From assembly GCA_013359235.1 (NCBI GenBank), contig JABWCE010000001.1, positions 210,397-274,396 on the forward strand: a DNA stretch of 64,000 bases, read 5' to 3'. The notes below the pieces were generated by a model that was not told the DNA's origin, searched no databases, and saw nothing but the letters and a program-made list of their open reading frames with translations. Below, piece by piece: positions 52,634 to 61,900 of this stretch (position 1 is the first letter of the stretch; each line of letters starts with the position of its first letter). The DNA comes from Bacteroidota bacterium (GTDB lineage Bacteria > Bacteroidota > Bacteroidia > NS11-12g > UBA9320). A program made the translations under genes and the position numbers.

Positions 52634-53600
52634 CTTTTTCGGCTATACCTTTAATATCTTGTAAATTCATACAACTAAAGTGTTTTTGAGGGCACTTATC
52701 AAAACCTATTTTCGAACAAGGTCTGCAGTTGAGGTTTTGCACTTCAAAGTTTTCAAAAAAAACATCAATTTTTCCATAATACGGGTACATGCCAAAAGCC
52801 GGAACTGTATTTCCCCAAACAGTTATTACAGGTTTTTTCAAAGCTGCTGCTATGTGCATCATTCCTGTATCGTGTGAAATTAAAATTTTGCATAGGCTTA
52901 TTGCCAATGCACTTTGAGTTATTGTAAGTTTTCCTGTGAAATTTAGAATATTTTCATCTAAATTATCTGCTATCTTCGAAATTTCAATTGCATCTTCTTT
53001 GTCACCAATCAATACAACTTTGCTTTTAATACTCGATATCAAAACCTGTAGTTTTTCAATTGGAAGCTTTTTGGTAAAATGTTGCCCGCCAACTGCAATA
53101 CAAATAAAATCTGTCCCCAATTTTTCAATTAAATTGAATTTATCTTTTAATGTTTCATCAGAAAAAAAATAATCTAACCCCTTGCCATCATTAATTATTC
53201 CAAGGTTTCTTACAGTATTCAAATATCTGTCAACAATATGTAAATTGGGCATTTTATTGATTTTAAAATTTACCAACAGAAATTTTCTAAAATTCAATTT
53301 ATCAAAAGCTACAGATTTTGTATTGCAAAATATTTTAAAAATGAAAGTTCGTAAATTGTTATGCAAATCAATTATCAAATCGAATTTTTGATTTCTTATT
53401 AGTTTTAAACATTGCAATAGAGAATTTTCGTAAAACCAAAGTTTATCAATATTGTGATTAAATTCAAGTAATTCAGTATAGCTTTTTTTTGTTAAATAAT
53501 GAATTTCTGCATTTTTAAGTTGATTTTTCAAACATCTTACTACAGGAGTAGTTAAAACTATATCGCCTATTGAACTGAATCTTATAATTAAAATTTTCAA
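52620..53600 (-). CDS. Glycosyltransferase family 9 (heptosyltransferase-like)
   Basis: A 326-residue GT9 enzyme, related to LPS heptosyltransferases WaaC/WaaF. Seen: IRFSSIGDIVLTTPVVR (about 6-22), DLIIDLHNNLRTFI (about 75-88), a donor region AVGGQHFTKKLPIEKL (about 169-184), and SHDTGMMHIAAALKKPVITVWG (split over about 242-263), the conserved D-T-G-x-M-H-x-A motif. Start is TTG at 53600, with no ATG in the open frame nearby. It overlaps terC by 14 bases. A cysteine-rich end (CRPCSKIGFDKCPQ) may bind metal. With GmhA it fits LPS core heptose transfer. Confidence 0.87.
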   Translation of the reverse strand: MKILIIRFSSIGDIVLTTPVVRCLKNQLKNAEIHYLTKKSYTELLEFNHNIDKLWFYENSLLQCLKLIRNQKFDLIIDLHNNLRTFIFKIFCNTKSVAFDKLNFRKFLLVNFKINKMPNLHIVDRYLNTVRNLGIINDGKGLDYFFSDETLKDKFNLIEKLGTDFICIAVGGQHFTKKLPIEKLQVLISSIKSKVVLIGDKEDAIEISKIADNLDENILNFTGKLTITQSALAISLCKILISHDTGMMHIAAALKKPVITVWGNTVPAFGMYPYYGKIDVFFENFEVQNLNCRPCSKIGFDKCPQKHFSCMNLQDIKGIAEKATNY

Positions 53601-53709
53601 AATTTAAAACTGCTCTTTTATGTATAATAAAATGAAAAACATGGCAAAATAAGTTTAAATAGTAATAATAATCAGCAATATTTTTACATTATATTCGTAT
53701 TGTATTTTT

Positions 53710-54951
53710 ATGATGAAAAAAATATTATTTTTAATTACAATTTGTATTGGTGGTATGGCTTTGATGGCAAATTCTGTTGACGACTCAACTGGTGTTATCT
53801 TAAGAAATAATCAAGTTTATATTTTGCACAAAGTTGATGCCGGACAAGGTTTGTTTGCCGTTGGAAGGCGTTATAAAATTCACTGGACAGCAATAAGAGA
53901 TGCCAATCCGGGTTCGGAAACAAGCCTATACCCAGGTAAAATTTTATATGTGCCTACCGGCAAAACTGAATCACAATTTTGGGGAAAGAAAAAACCAATA
54001 TATTCAAAAGATAATAGTACTTACAACAAACCAAAAGAAAAAGTTAAGCCCGAAAAAGAAAAAAAGTCAATAGCTGATGAAACAAGCAACTCGCCTAAAA
54101 CTTCATTTACAGTTTTTTATACCGTAAAAAAGGGAGAAACGCTTTTCAGCATAGCCGAAAAATTTAATACAACCGTTGAATTTTTAAAACAACTAAATAA
54201 TCTAAAAACCGAGAAGGTTAAAGAAGGAACTGATATTTTGGTGCCGTTTGCCGAAGAAACTAAAGAAAAAGTTACAGAAAAAACAGAGTCCAAGCCTAAG
54301 GAAACAATAACCGAAAAAACAGAAGAAGAAACCAAAAAAGATAATGAAAATGAAAGCAATTCAAATAAAAACAATGATAAAGAATCTAAAGAAAATGCCG
54401 AAAAAGATAAAGATGAAATATTGATAGAAAAGAAAGAAGAAACCAAAAAAGTTGAGAAAGAAATTGAAGATATATCAAAAAAAATAGAAGAAGAGAAAAA
54501 TAATGAAAAGAAAGAAAATGATAAATCTAATGATACAGAAGATATTGAAAATATAATTAAAGAAGCTGATAAAAACAAAGAAAAAGAAACCAAAAAAGAT
54601 GAAGTACCTAGCGAAGAATCAGTTAATATCCCATGGAAATACAAAATAGAAGTTGAATCATTCCCGGAATATGATATTGAAAAAGTATCAGAAAAAGGGC
54701 AAGGAAAAGTAATGGACGACAAAACTATTGACCAGACAAAAGACTGGGTTATTCATCACAATGCACCTGAAAACACAATTATATTGATTACAAATCCCAT
54801 AAATAACAAAACTGTATATGCAAAAGTTGTAAAAAATTTTAATCGAAAAGATGACAATCAAGTAATAGTTTATATTACAAAAAATACTGCAGATTTTCTC
54901 GAATTGAGTAAAAAAGATAAATTTAACATCAAACTCAGTTTTGCAAAATAA
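53710..54951 (+). CDS. Exported protein with two LysM domains, charged linker and barrel-like C terminus
   Basis: A 413-residue exported protein. Signal peptide to about residue 22. LysM modules at about 36-81 (YILHKVDAGQGLFAVG) and 136-183 (YTVKKGETLFSIAEKFN) bind peptidoglycan. Residues about 184-310 are a very Lys/Glu-rich, low-complexity stretch (for example KEKVTEKTESKPKET) expected to be a long helix or coil. The last 90 residues look like a double-psi beta-barrel (RlpA-like) with SEKGQGKVMDD and NPINNKTVYAKVVKNF. So it may bridge wall and envelope. Its start is ATG-ATG. The O-antigen ligase gene overlaps its end by 11 bases. Confidence 0.78.
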   Translation: MMKKILFLITICIGGMALMANSVDDSTGVILRNNQVYILHKVDAGQGLFAVGRRYKIHWTAIRDANPGSETSLYPGKILYVPTGKTESQFWGKKKPIYSKDNSTYNKPKEKVKPEKEKKSIADETSNSPKTSFTVFYTVKKGETLFSIAEKFNTTVEFLKQLNNLKTEKVKEGTDILVPFAEETKEKVTEKTESKPKETITEKTEEETKKDNENESNSNKNNDKESKENAEKDKDEILIEKKEETKKVEKEIEDISKKIEEEKNNEKKENDKSNDTEDIENIIKEADKNKEKETKKDEVPSEESVNIPWKYKIEVESFPEYDIEKVSEKGQGKVMDDKTIDQTKDWVIHHNAPENTIILITNPINNKTVYAKVVKNFNRKDDNQVIVYITKNTADFLELSKKDKFNIKLSFAK

Positions 54952-56167
54952 TAACAGTTATTTACTAAAGTTTTTAAAAGTTTTAATTCTAATTTTTATA
55001 GTTTCAATACCCTTTTCAAGGGCATTGTTAAGCATTTCGGGAATATTGATTGCAGCCGTATCTTTGGCATTTGCTATTACAAACAAGAAAAAAATTTCGT
55101 TAGCCAATCATTACTATATTTTGCTATTAGTTTTTGTTGCACTTTGCACTATAGATTTTGCAAGAGTTTATGAATTTTCGAACTGGACTAGAGAAATCTC
55201 AATAAAATTACCATTGATTTTGTTACCTCTACCCTTTTTACTTGCAAAGCAGATTTTTGATAGAAATTTTGTTAAATACATTTTAATAACTTTCGTTTTT
55301 ACAATTTCAATATCGTCGAGCATTAGCGTTGTAAATTACTTTTTAAATTATGAAGAATTGAATAAACTTGTACTACAATCAAAAAACATCCCGGTTGCAG
55401 GCGGAATGCACCATATCACTTTTTCAGTTTATTGTGCATTGTCGGTTTTTTTAGCTGTAATAGCTGCATTTGATTATAAAATTAAATGGCTACATTTTTT
55501 TGCAATTATTAACTTAATAAATCTTCATATACTTAGTGCCCGTACAGGTTTAGCCGGATTTTACATCACTGCATTTTTTTTAATTTTTGTAATAACTTTA
55601 AAAAATCGTAAATATTTGAAATTTGCTTTGCCGAGTTTAATTATAATATTGATTTTGCCGGTAACGACTTTTTTTACAATAAAATCTTTTAAAAACAGAG
55701 TATTAAATACTGTTGACGACCTTAAAACCACCTTAAATCAAAAAGACGCAAACTACAAATCAATGGCTATGCGGGTTGAAGCAACAAAAACTGCTTGGTC
55801 AATATTTGAAAAAAATATTTTATTTGGCGTAGGAACAGGCAATTTGCGAAAACACATGGATATAGAATACGAACTAAAAAATACAAATCTTTTCCTTGAA
55901 AATCGCATTTTGCCTCACAACCAATTTGTATATGAAGCAGCTACACATGGCATTTCAGGCTTATTAGTACTTTTATTATTTATATTTTTACCTGTTTTTT
56001 GGGGTTTTAATAAATTATCATTTTCATTCGTTTCGCTTTGGATGCTTTTATTATTTGGTATGTTTTTCGAGTGTTTTTTCGAAAGACAACATGGCGTTGT
56101 GCTTGTATCTTTCTTCTGGTTTTTGTTTTTGGCTTACAAAGAAAATTTAATACAAAAACTTGAATAA
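54941..56167 (+). CDS. O-antigen ligase / polymerase family membrane protein
   Basis: A 408-residue polytopic protein with about ten to twelve spans, of the Wzy_C (WaaL/Wzy) type, which joins or polymerises lipid-linked glycan on the periplasmic face. The large periplasmic loop near 255-330 holds RVEATKTAWSIFEKNILFGV with GTGNLRKHMD (split over about 273-305) and ILPHNQFVYEAATHG (about 322-336), the H-N-x-F/Y pattern with the conserved His. The start is TTG at 54941, overlapping the preceding gene by 11 bases. Ligase or polymerase cannot be told apart without structure. Confidence 0.85.
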   Translation: MQNNNSYLLKFLKVLILIFIVSIPFSRALLSISGILIAAVSLAFAITNKKKISLANHYYILLLVFVALCTIDFARVYEFSNWTREISIKLPLILLPLPFLLAKQIFDRNFVKYILITFVFTISISSSISVVNYFLNYEELNKLVLQSKNIPVAGGMHHITFSVYCALSVFLAVIAAFDYKIKWLHFFAIINLINLHILSARTGLAGFYITAFFLIFVITLKNRKYLKFALPSLIIILILPVTTFFTIKSFKNRVLNTVDDLKTTLNQKDANYKSMAMRVEATKTAWSIFEKNILFGVGTGNLRKHMDIEYELKNTNLFLENRILPHNQFVYEAATHGISGLLVLLLFIFLPVFWGFNKLSFSFVSLWMLLLFGMFFECFFERQHGVVLVSFFWFLFLAYKENLIQKLE

Positions 56168-56208
56168 CATTTTATCTGAAAAATTCGTTTATACAAAAAA
56201 ATGTGATG

Positions 56209-56237
56209 TTGAATTCAAATCAAAAATTTTAAATTTG
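56209..56237 (+). promoter_or_regulatory. Near-consensus promoter for the outer-membrane protein gene
   Basis: TTG at 56209-56211, an 18-base spacer, then TAAATTTG (56230-56237), 9 bases before the ATG at 56247. The spacer is one base shorter than the usual 19-21. Confidence 0.5.
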
Positions 56238-56246
56238 AAACATTAA

Positions 56247-57011
56247 ATGAAAAAATCATTAATATTATTTATCTCGTTTGTTTTATATAATACATTCATT
56301 ATTGCACAAAACAATAGTGAAGAACAAAAGGAAAACTCAAAATCAAACAAAAACGATTTTGCCAAAAAATTTTTTATTGCTTTTACAACTTCAACTTATA
56401 CTGATATATTAATTACACCATTAAAATTACATTGGGATTTTACGGGAAATACCGACAATCAAGGCAACAAAAAATACGATTATATTCCTTACCAATCAAT
56501 GCAAACCAATATTGTTTCAATTGGTTTTGAGCCAAGATACAATTTAAAAGAATTTGATGAAAACAATTCATTTTCGGTTTCAATACCATTTAGTTTTGGT
56601 TTAGGTAGCTCGTATTCGGCTGCAAACGATGATTTACAAGTTAAAGGAAACGAAGGCTTTGGTTCATTACAGTTTCCAATTTTGTTTAAATATAATACAG
56701 GTAATGGTGCTACATACAAAACACAAAAAGACTTTGGTTTTAATATTGGAGCGGGGGTTGAATTTTCGAAAGTTGGTATTATTAATATGACTGCAACTTC
56801 AAACAAATACAACAAATTTTTTGCATTGCCTTGTGCTACATTGGGTTTCGTAATGATGAGAGGCGACAGCCCAATGGAAATTAATTTGAAATATGCACTT
56901 GGAAAATTGACTACTCAAACTACCGATACACAAGGTTTGCAATTGACAACTAACAGGGTAACCAGAGCACAAACCTTAAAACTATCATTTATATACTTAC
57001 TTAATTATTAA
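56247..57011 (+). CDS. Putative outer-membrane beta-barrel protein
   Basis: A 254-residue exported protein with a signal peptide ending at about residue 20 (IIAQN). The mature part is made of alternating hydrophobic and polar stretches typical of an outer-membrane beta barrel: FEPRYNLKEF (about 94-103), FSVSIPFSFGLGSSYS (about 108-123), GFNIGAGVEFSKVG (about 163-176), and the aromatic-ending last strand TLKLSFIYLLNY. No specific family is recognised. It is divergent from nothing; the convergent YdcF-like gene interlocks with its stop by 4 bases. Function unknown. Confidence 0.7.
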   Translation: MKKSLILFISFVLYNTFIIAQNNSEEQKENSKSNKNDFAKKFFIAFTTSTYTDILITPLKLHWDFTGNTDNQGNKKYDYIPYQSMQTNIVSIGFEPRYNLKEFDENNSFSVSIPFSFGLGSSYSAANDDLQVKGNEGFGSLQFPILFKYNTGNGATYKTQKDFGFNIGAGVEFSKVGIINMTATSNKYNKFFALPCATLGFVMMRGDSPMEINLKYALGKLTTQTTDTQGLQLTTNRVTRAQTLKLSFIYLLNY

Positions 57012-57760
57012 ATTTTTGCCATTATCAGGCCTACCCATTCATGAATAATGTTTTCCCATAAAGTCAAGGCTTTTGCACTGGGTAAAAAATAATCACCAAT
57101 ACTAATTCTCTCATCTTTTCGTAAAATGAGAAAATCAACCGGGTAATAATCACACGCTATACCATATTGACTAAATAAATATTTACTACGAGGCATGTGT
57201 AGAGCCGAAGTTATCAATAAAACATTTTTTAATTCAGGATTTTTATCTAAAATTATTTTAACATATTTGGCATTTTCAGATGTATTTCGCGATTCTGTTT
57301 CGATAATAATATCACTGGGAGAAACACCCATTTCGAGCCAAAATTTTCTAATATAAAACGCTTCTTTTTGATATGGGGGAAAAACCTGTGCAGAGCCGCC
57401 GCTTATAAGAAGTTTTTTAATAATTTTTTTTTTATACAGCAAAAGAGGCTCTGTAATTCTTTCTGCCGATTCGTTAAACTGCAATCTCTGTGAAAAACTA
57501 TCATAAACTGATGCTCCGCTTAATACCACAGCACAATCATAAACTTTATCTTTGGAAATAGGGCGATACGGCATTTCAAAACGCTCTATACACTTTTTTA
57601 CAACAAAACTATTTGTAAAGCCAAAAACAAAAATTATCCATATAAAAATTAAATATTTTTTCTTTTTTGCATTTTTCGTTCGCCATATAAAAAATAGTGA
57701 AATAAGCAGCCAAATAAATGGTTTTAATAAAAATGCCGAAAATTTTGCAATGTAAAACAT
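57008..57760 (-). CDS. YdcF/ElyC family protein (DUF218)
   Basis: A 250-residue membrane-anchored protein with two N-terminal spans (about 2-20 and 30-50) and a DUF218 domain from about residue 78. Seen: DCAVVLSGASVYDS (about 80-93), KLLISGGSAQVFPP (about 131-144), IETESRNTSENAKY (about 168-181) with the family ESxNT, and VLLITSALHMPRSKYLF (about 193-209). Members (ElyC, SanA, YdcF) affect envelope integrity and undecaprenyl-phosphate use. No catalytic activity is established. It starts with ATG and faces mvaD divergently across 76 bases. Confidence 0.88.
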   Translation of the reverse strand: MFYIAKFSAFLLKPFIWLLISLFFIWRTKNAKKKKYLIFIWIIFVFGFTNSFVVKKCIERFEMPYRPISKDKVYDCAVVLSGASVYDSFSQRLQFNESAERITEPLLLYKKKIIKKLLISGGSAQVFPPYQKEAFYIRKFWLEMGVSPSDIIIETESRNTSENAKYVKIILDKNPELKNVLLITSALHMPRSKYLFSQYGIACDYYPVDFLILRKDERISIGDYFLPSAKALTLWENIIHEWVGLIMAKI

Positions 57761-57824
57761 CTTTTGATTTATTAAAAATTGTTAGCAAAGTAAAGAGAGT
57801 TTAAGCGTTTTGCAAACAAAATAT

Positions 57825-57832
57825 TAATTTTG
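57825..57832 (+). promoter_or_regulatory. -7 box (TAATTTTG) for mvaD, close enough for a leaderless transcript
   Basis: TAATTTTG ends four bases before the GTG start at 57837. Transcription from this box would begin at or beside the start codon. The nearest TTTG upstream (57809-57812) is only 12 bases away, so the -33 element is not evident. Confidence 0.4.
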
Positions 57833-57836
57833 TGAA

Positions 57837-58874
57837 GTGACTCAAGTATCGTGGAAATGCCCATCAAATATTGCTCTGATAAAATATTGGGGAAAAAAAG
57901 GAAATCAATTGCCTGCTAATGCCTCTTTGAGCTTTACTTTGAATGAATGTTTTACAAAAACTACAGTTAAACTATTGCCCAAAACAAGTAATGAAAAATT
58001 TGAATTTTCATTTTTCTTCGACTTAAAACCCAATCCTGCATTTGAACCTAAATTAAACAGTTTTTTTAAAAACATATATGAAATGTTTAAATTTTTGAAT
58101 GAATACAAACTCGAAATATTTTCTGAAAACTCATTTCCACATTCAAGCGGTATAGCTTCATCAGCTTCGGCTTTCGGAGCTTTGGCATTGTGCCTTTGCA
58201 GTATTGAAAAACAATTTGGAGTAAATTTTGACACAAATGAGTTTTATAAAAAAGCTTCAAAAGTTGCTCGTTTGGGCAGTGGTAGTGCATGTCGCTCAGT
58301 TTTTGCACCTATTGCACTTTGGGGTAAAAATGAAATTTTTGAACAAGCAAATGATGAATACGCAATACCCTACAATTTTGCTCATAAAATATTTGATAAT
58401 TTTTGCGATACTATTTTAATTGTAGATAGTGGTGCAAAAGAGGTTTCGAGTAGTATTGGGCACTCGCTTTTAAATAATAACCCATTTGCCATTAATAGAT
58501 TTAATGAAGCAAACAAAAATCTTAACTTTTTAAATATTGCATTGCAAAGTGGAGATTTTGAACTTTTTAATTCTACTGCCGAAAGTGAAGCTTTGATGCT
58601 TCATGCTTTAATGATGACGAGTAAACCTTACTTTATACTAATGAAGCCAAATACATTAAATATTATTGAAACCGTTTGGAAATATCGTAAATCGTCAAAA
58701 TTAAATTTGACAATTACCCTCGATGCCGGTGCAAACGTTCATTTATTATATCCTTATTCGCAAAAGTTACAAGTAAGAGATTTTATAAATGACGAACTGT
58801 TAAAATATTGCTCAAATGGTAAAATTATAAATGATTTTGTAGGAAATGGTCCCGAAAAGGTTGAAATAGCTTGA
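57837..58874 (+). CDS. mvaD: Diphosphomevalonate decarboxylase
   Basis: A 345-residue GHMP-fold enzyme that makes isopentenyl diphosphate from mevalonate 5-diphosphate. Seen: CPSNIALIKYWGKKGNQLPA at the N terminus (split over about 8-27), NASLSFTL (about 28-35), the P-loop SSGIASSASAFGAL (about 103-116), LGSGSACRSVFAPIALW (about 144-160), and TLDAGANVHLLYP (about 300-312) with the catalytic Asp. The start is GTG at 57837; no ATG lies upstream in frame. Together with mevalonate kinase it indicates a mevalonate route. It is 42 bases from the convergent mfd stop. Confidence 0.94.
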   Translation: MTQVSWKCPSNIALIKYWGKKGNQLPANASLSFTLNECFTKTTVKLLPKTSNEKFEFSFFFDLKPNPAFEPKLNSFFKNIYEMFKFLNEYKLEIFSENSFPHSSGIASSASAFGALALCLCSIEKQFGVNFDTNEFYKKASKVARLGSGSACRSVFAPIALWGKNEIFEQANDEYAIPYNFAHKIFDNFCDTILIVDSGAKEVSSSIGHSLLNNNPFAINRFNEANKNLNFLNIALQSGDFELFNSTAESEALMLHALMMTSKPYFILMKPNTLNIIETVWKYRKSSKLNLTITLDAGANVHLLYPYSQKLQVRDFINDELLKYCSNGKIINDFVGNGPEKVEIA

Positions 58875-58916
58875 TTTATTAATGTTTTATCAAATAGAAA
58901 TTAACTTTAAAACATA

Positions 58917-61900
58917 TTAATTTATCACCTCATTAGTTTTCAGGTTTTTTATAAATTTTAAAGCATCATTTATTGAATGAATATTTTCACATCTCAATGA
59001 AAGTATTTCATTAGTTTGTTTTAAACTCATTTCATTTGGATTATGTCTTAAATATTCTATTATTTTTCCAAAATTATCAGACTTAAAATAATTTTCGTTT
59101 TGAGTGAAAATTCCGGTTAATTTTCCTTTTTTCATTATTATTTTTTCAAAACCTGCTTCTTTTGCTTCCCATTTAAGTTTTACACTTTTCAACAAATTTG
59201 CAACCTGAACAGGTATTTTTCCAAATCTATCTTCAAGCGAAAGTTCAAAAATCAATAAATCTTCATTATTTTCAATTGCTGCAAGCTCATTGTACAACCT
59301 TAATCTTTCGCTAATATTTCTCACATAATTATCGGGTATCATAATATCAAAATCTGTTTCAATCTGGCAATCTTTAATTTTTTCAAAATCTTTTTTTTCA
59401 AATAGCTCGCCAAATTCAGTTTCTTTAAGCTCTCTAACTGCTTCATCAAGAATTTTGTGATACATATCAAAACCAATATCAGCAATAAAACCACTTTGTT
59501 CACTACCCAACAAATTGCCGGCACCTCTTATATCGAGGTCACGCATTGCTACATTAAAACCAGAACCTAAATCGCTAAACTCTTCAATAGCTTTTAGTCT
59601 GCGTTTAGCTTCATCATTAAGTGTATGCAAAGGTGGGCTGAACAAAATACAGTAAGCTTTTATATTGCTTCTGCCCACTCGTCCACGCATTTGATGCAAA
59701 TCGCTCAAACCAAAAAAATGAGCATTATTTATTATAATAGTATTAGCATTGCTAATATCAAGACCAGATTCAATAATATTAGTTGCTACAAGCACATCAA
59801 AATCTCCCTCAACAAATTTTAACATTACATCTTCAAGTTCATCACCAGACAAACGCCCATGCCCAACACAAACTTTTGCTTGTGGGCAAAGTAGCTTGAT
59901 TTGCAATGCCATTTCTTCAATATCTTTTACTCGATTGTGAACAAAGAAAATCTGACCGCCGCGTTTCAACTCATTTTCTATTGCTTGTTTTAAAATCTGC
60001 TTATTGAAAGTGTGTAATGTAGTATTTACCGACTGCCTATTGACAGGAGGAGTATTAATAATTGACAAATCTCTTGCACCCATTATGCTAAAATGCAGTG
60101 TACGCGGAATTGGGGTAGCTGTAAGAGTAAGTGTATCTACATTAATTTTAAGTTCTTTTAATCTATCTTTATTTGCTACTCCAAATTTTTGCTCTTCATC
60201 AATTATGAGCAAACCCAAATCTTTAAAATTAATTTTTTTACTTAAAATCTTATGGGTAGATATAATAATATCAACTTTGCCTTCGGCAATATTTTTAATA
60301 GTTTCTGTTTGTTTTTTTGCAGAACAAAATCTGTTTAAATAATCAATTTTTACAGGAAAATCTTGTAACCTTTCTTTAAAAGTACGATAATGTTGCTGTG
60401 CTAAAATTGTTGTTGGAACTAAAATAGCTACTTGTTTACTATCGCATACTGCTTTAAATGCAGCTCTTATTGCTACTTCGGTTTTTCCGAAACCTACATC
60501 ACCGCAAATAAGACGATCCATAGGATGAGGAGATTGCATATCGGTTTTTACATCTTCAATAGCTTTGGCTTGGTCAGGAGTTTCTTCGTAAATAAAACTT
60601 GCTTCAAGTTCTGTTAATAAATAATTATCATTTGAAAAGCTAAACCCTGGTTGTGCTTTGCGAAGTGCATATAGCTTGATAAGGTCTCTTGCAATATCTT
60701 TAACTTTTGATTTAGTTTTGCGCTTCAGATTTTGCCATGCATCACTTCCAAGCTTATTGAGAACTGGCTCTGCGCCATCTTTTCCGGTATATTTTGAAAT
60801 TTTGTGAAGCGAATGAATATTTACATAAAGTAAGTCATCATTTTTATATCTTATTCTTACAGCTTCTTGCATTGTACCTGCCATTTCAATTTTTTGCAAA
60901 CCTTCAAATTTTCCAATGCCATGGTCAATATGTACAACATAATCACCTGGTACAAGGTCTCTCAATTCTCTTAAAGTCAAAGATTGGCTTCGTGTATAGC
61001 GTATCTGGGTTTTATATTTATAAAATTTATTAAAAATCTGATGTTCGGTATAATACGCCGTTTTGCCTGTGGTGTCAATAAAGCCCTTTGATATGCCAAT
61101 ATATACAGGAGTAAAAGTTATATGTGCATTAATATCTTCAAAAATAGAATGGAGTCTTTCTAATTGCTTTCCCGTTTCCGAAAAAACAATATTTTGTATC
61201 CCCAAATGTTCATTTTCGGTAAAATTATTAATTAAAAGTTCGAATTTTTTATCAAAAACAGGTTGGCTTTTTATATTAAAATCAACAACCTGATCGGTAT
61301 TAAAAACAATATTGCTTCCAGTTTCAATTATAGTATGATTTGACATTCTATTCCTAATAAATTCAGGAGTATCAAAGCTATTGACTAACTCAGTTTTTGA
61401 AAAACCTTCTTTTTCCGAAAGAGTTATAATTCCATCTTTTATTTTATTTATAGATAAATCAAAATCTTTTAGAAAAATTAAAGTATCACTTTCTATTATG
61501 TCCCAAATACTAACTTTTTTCTTAAAAATTACATTTTCAGAAATATTTGGGATTATGCCGGCAAATGCAAGATTGGCAACAGAAAGCTGAGAATAAGTAT
61601 CAAAAGTTCTTAAAGATTCAATAGTTGCTCCATCAAGTTCTATACGGTAAGGATATTCGTTTGAGTAAGAAAAAACATCAATTATGCCACCTCTAACCGA
61701 AAATTGCCCGGGTTCGTACACAAAATCTGTTCGCTGAAAATTGTATTCGTTCAAAAACTCAATTAAAAAATCAATATCAAACTTTTCACCAACCTTTATT
61801 TCCATCATTGAATTATTGATTTCAGATTCTGAAACCACTTTTTGACAAATAGATTCGGGGTAAGAAATTAAAATAAATGGCTTTCGCTTTTTTGAAATAA

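Noticed and set aside
54117..54722. Minus-strand 201-codon Ser/Phe-rich open frame
   Set aside because: It is the antisense of the Lys/Glu-rich arm of the LysM protein; GAA/AAA codons read backwards give TTC/TTT and create a stop-free frame.
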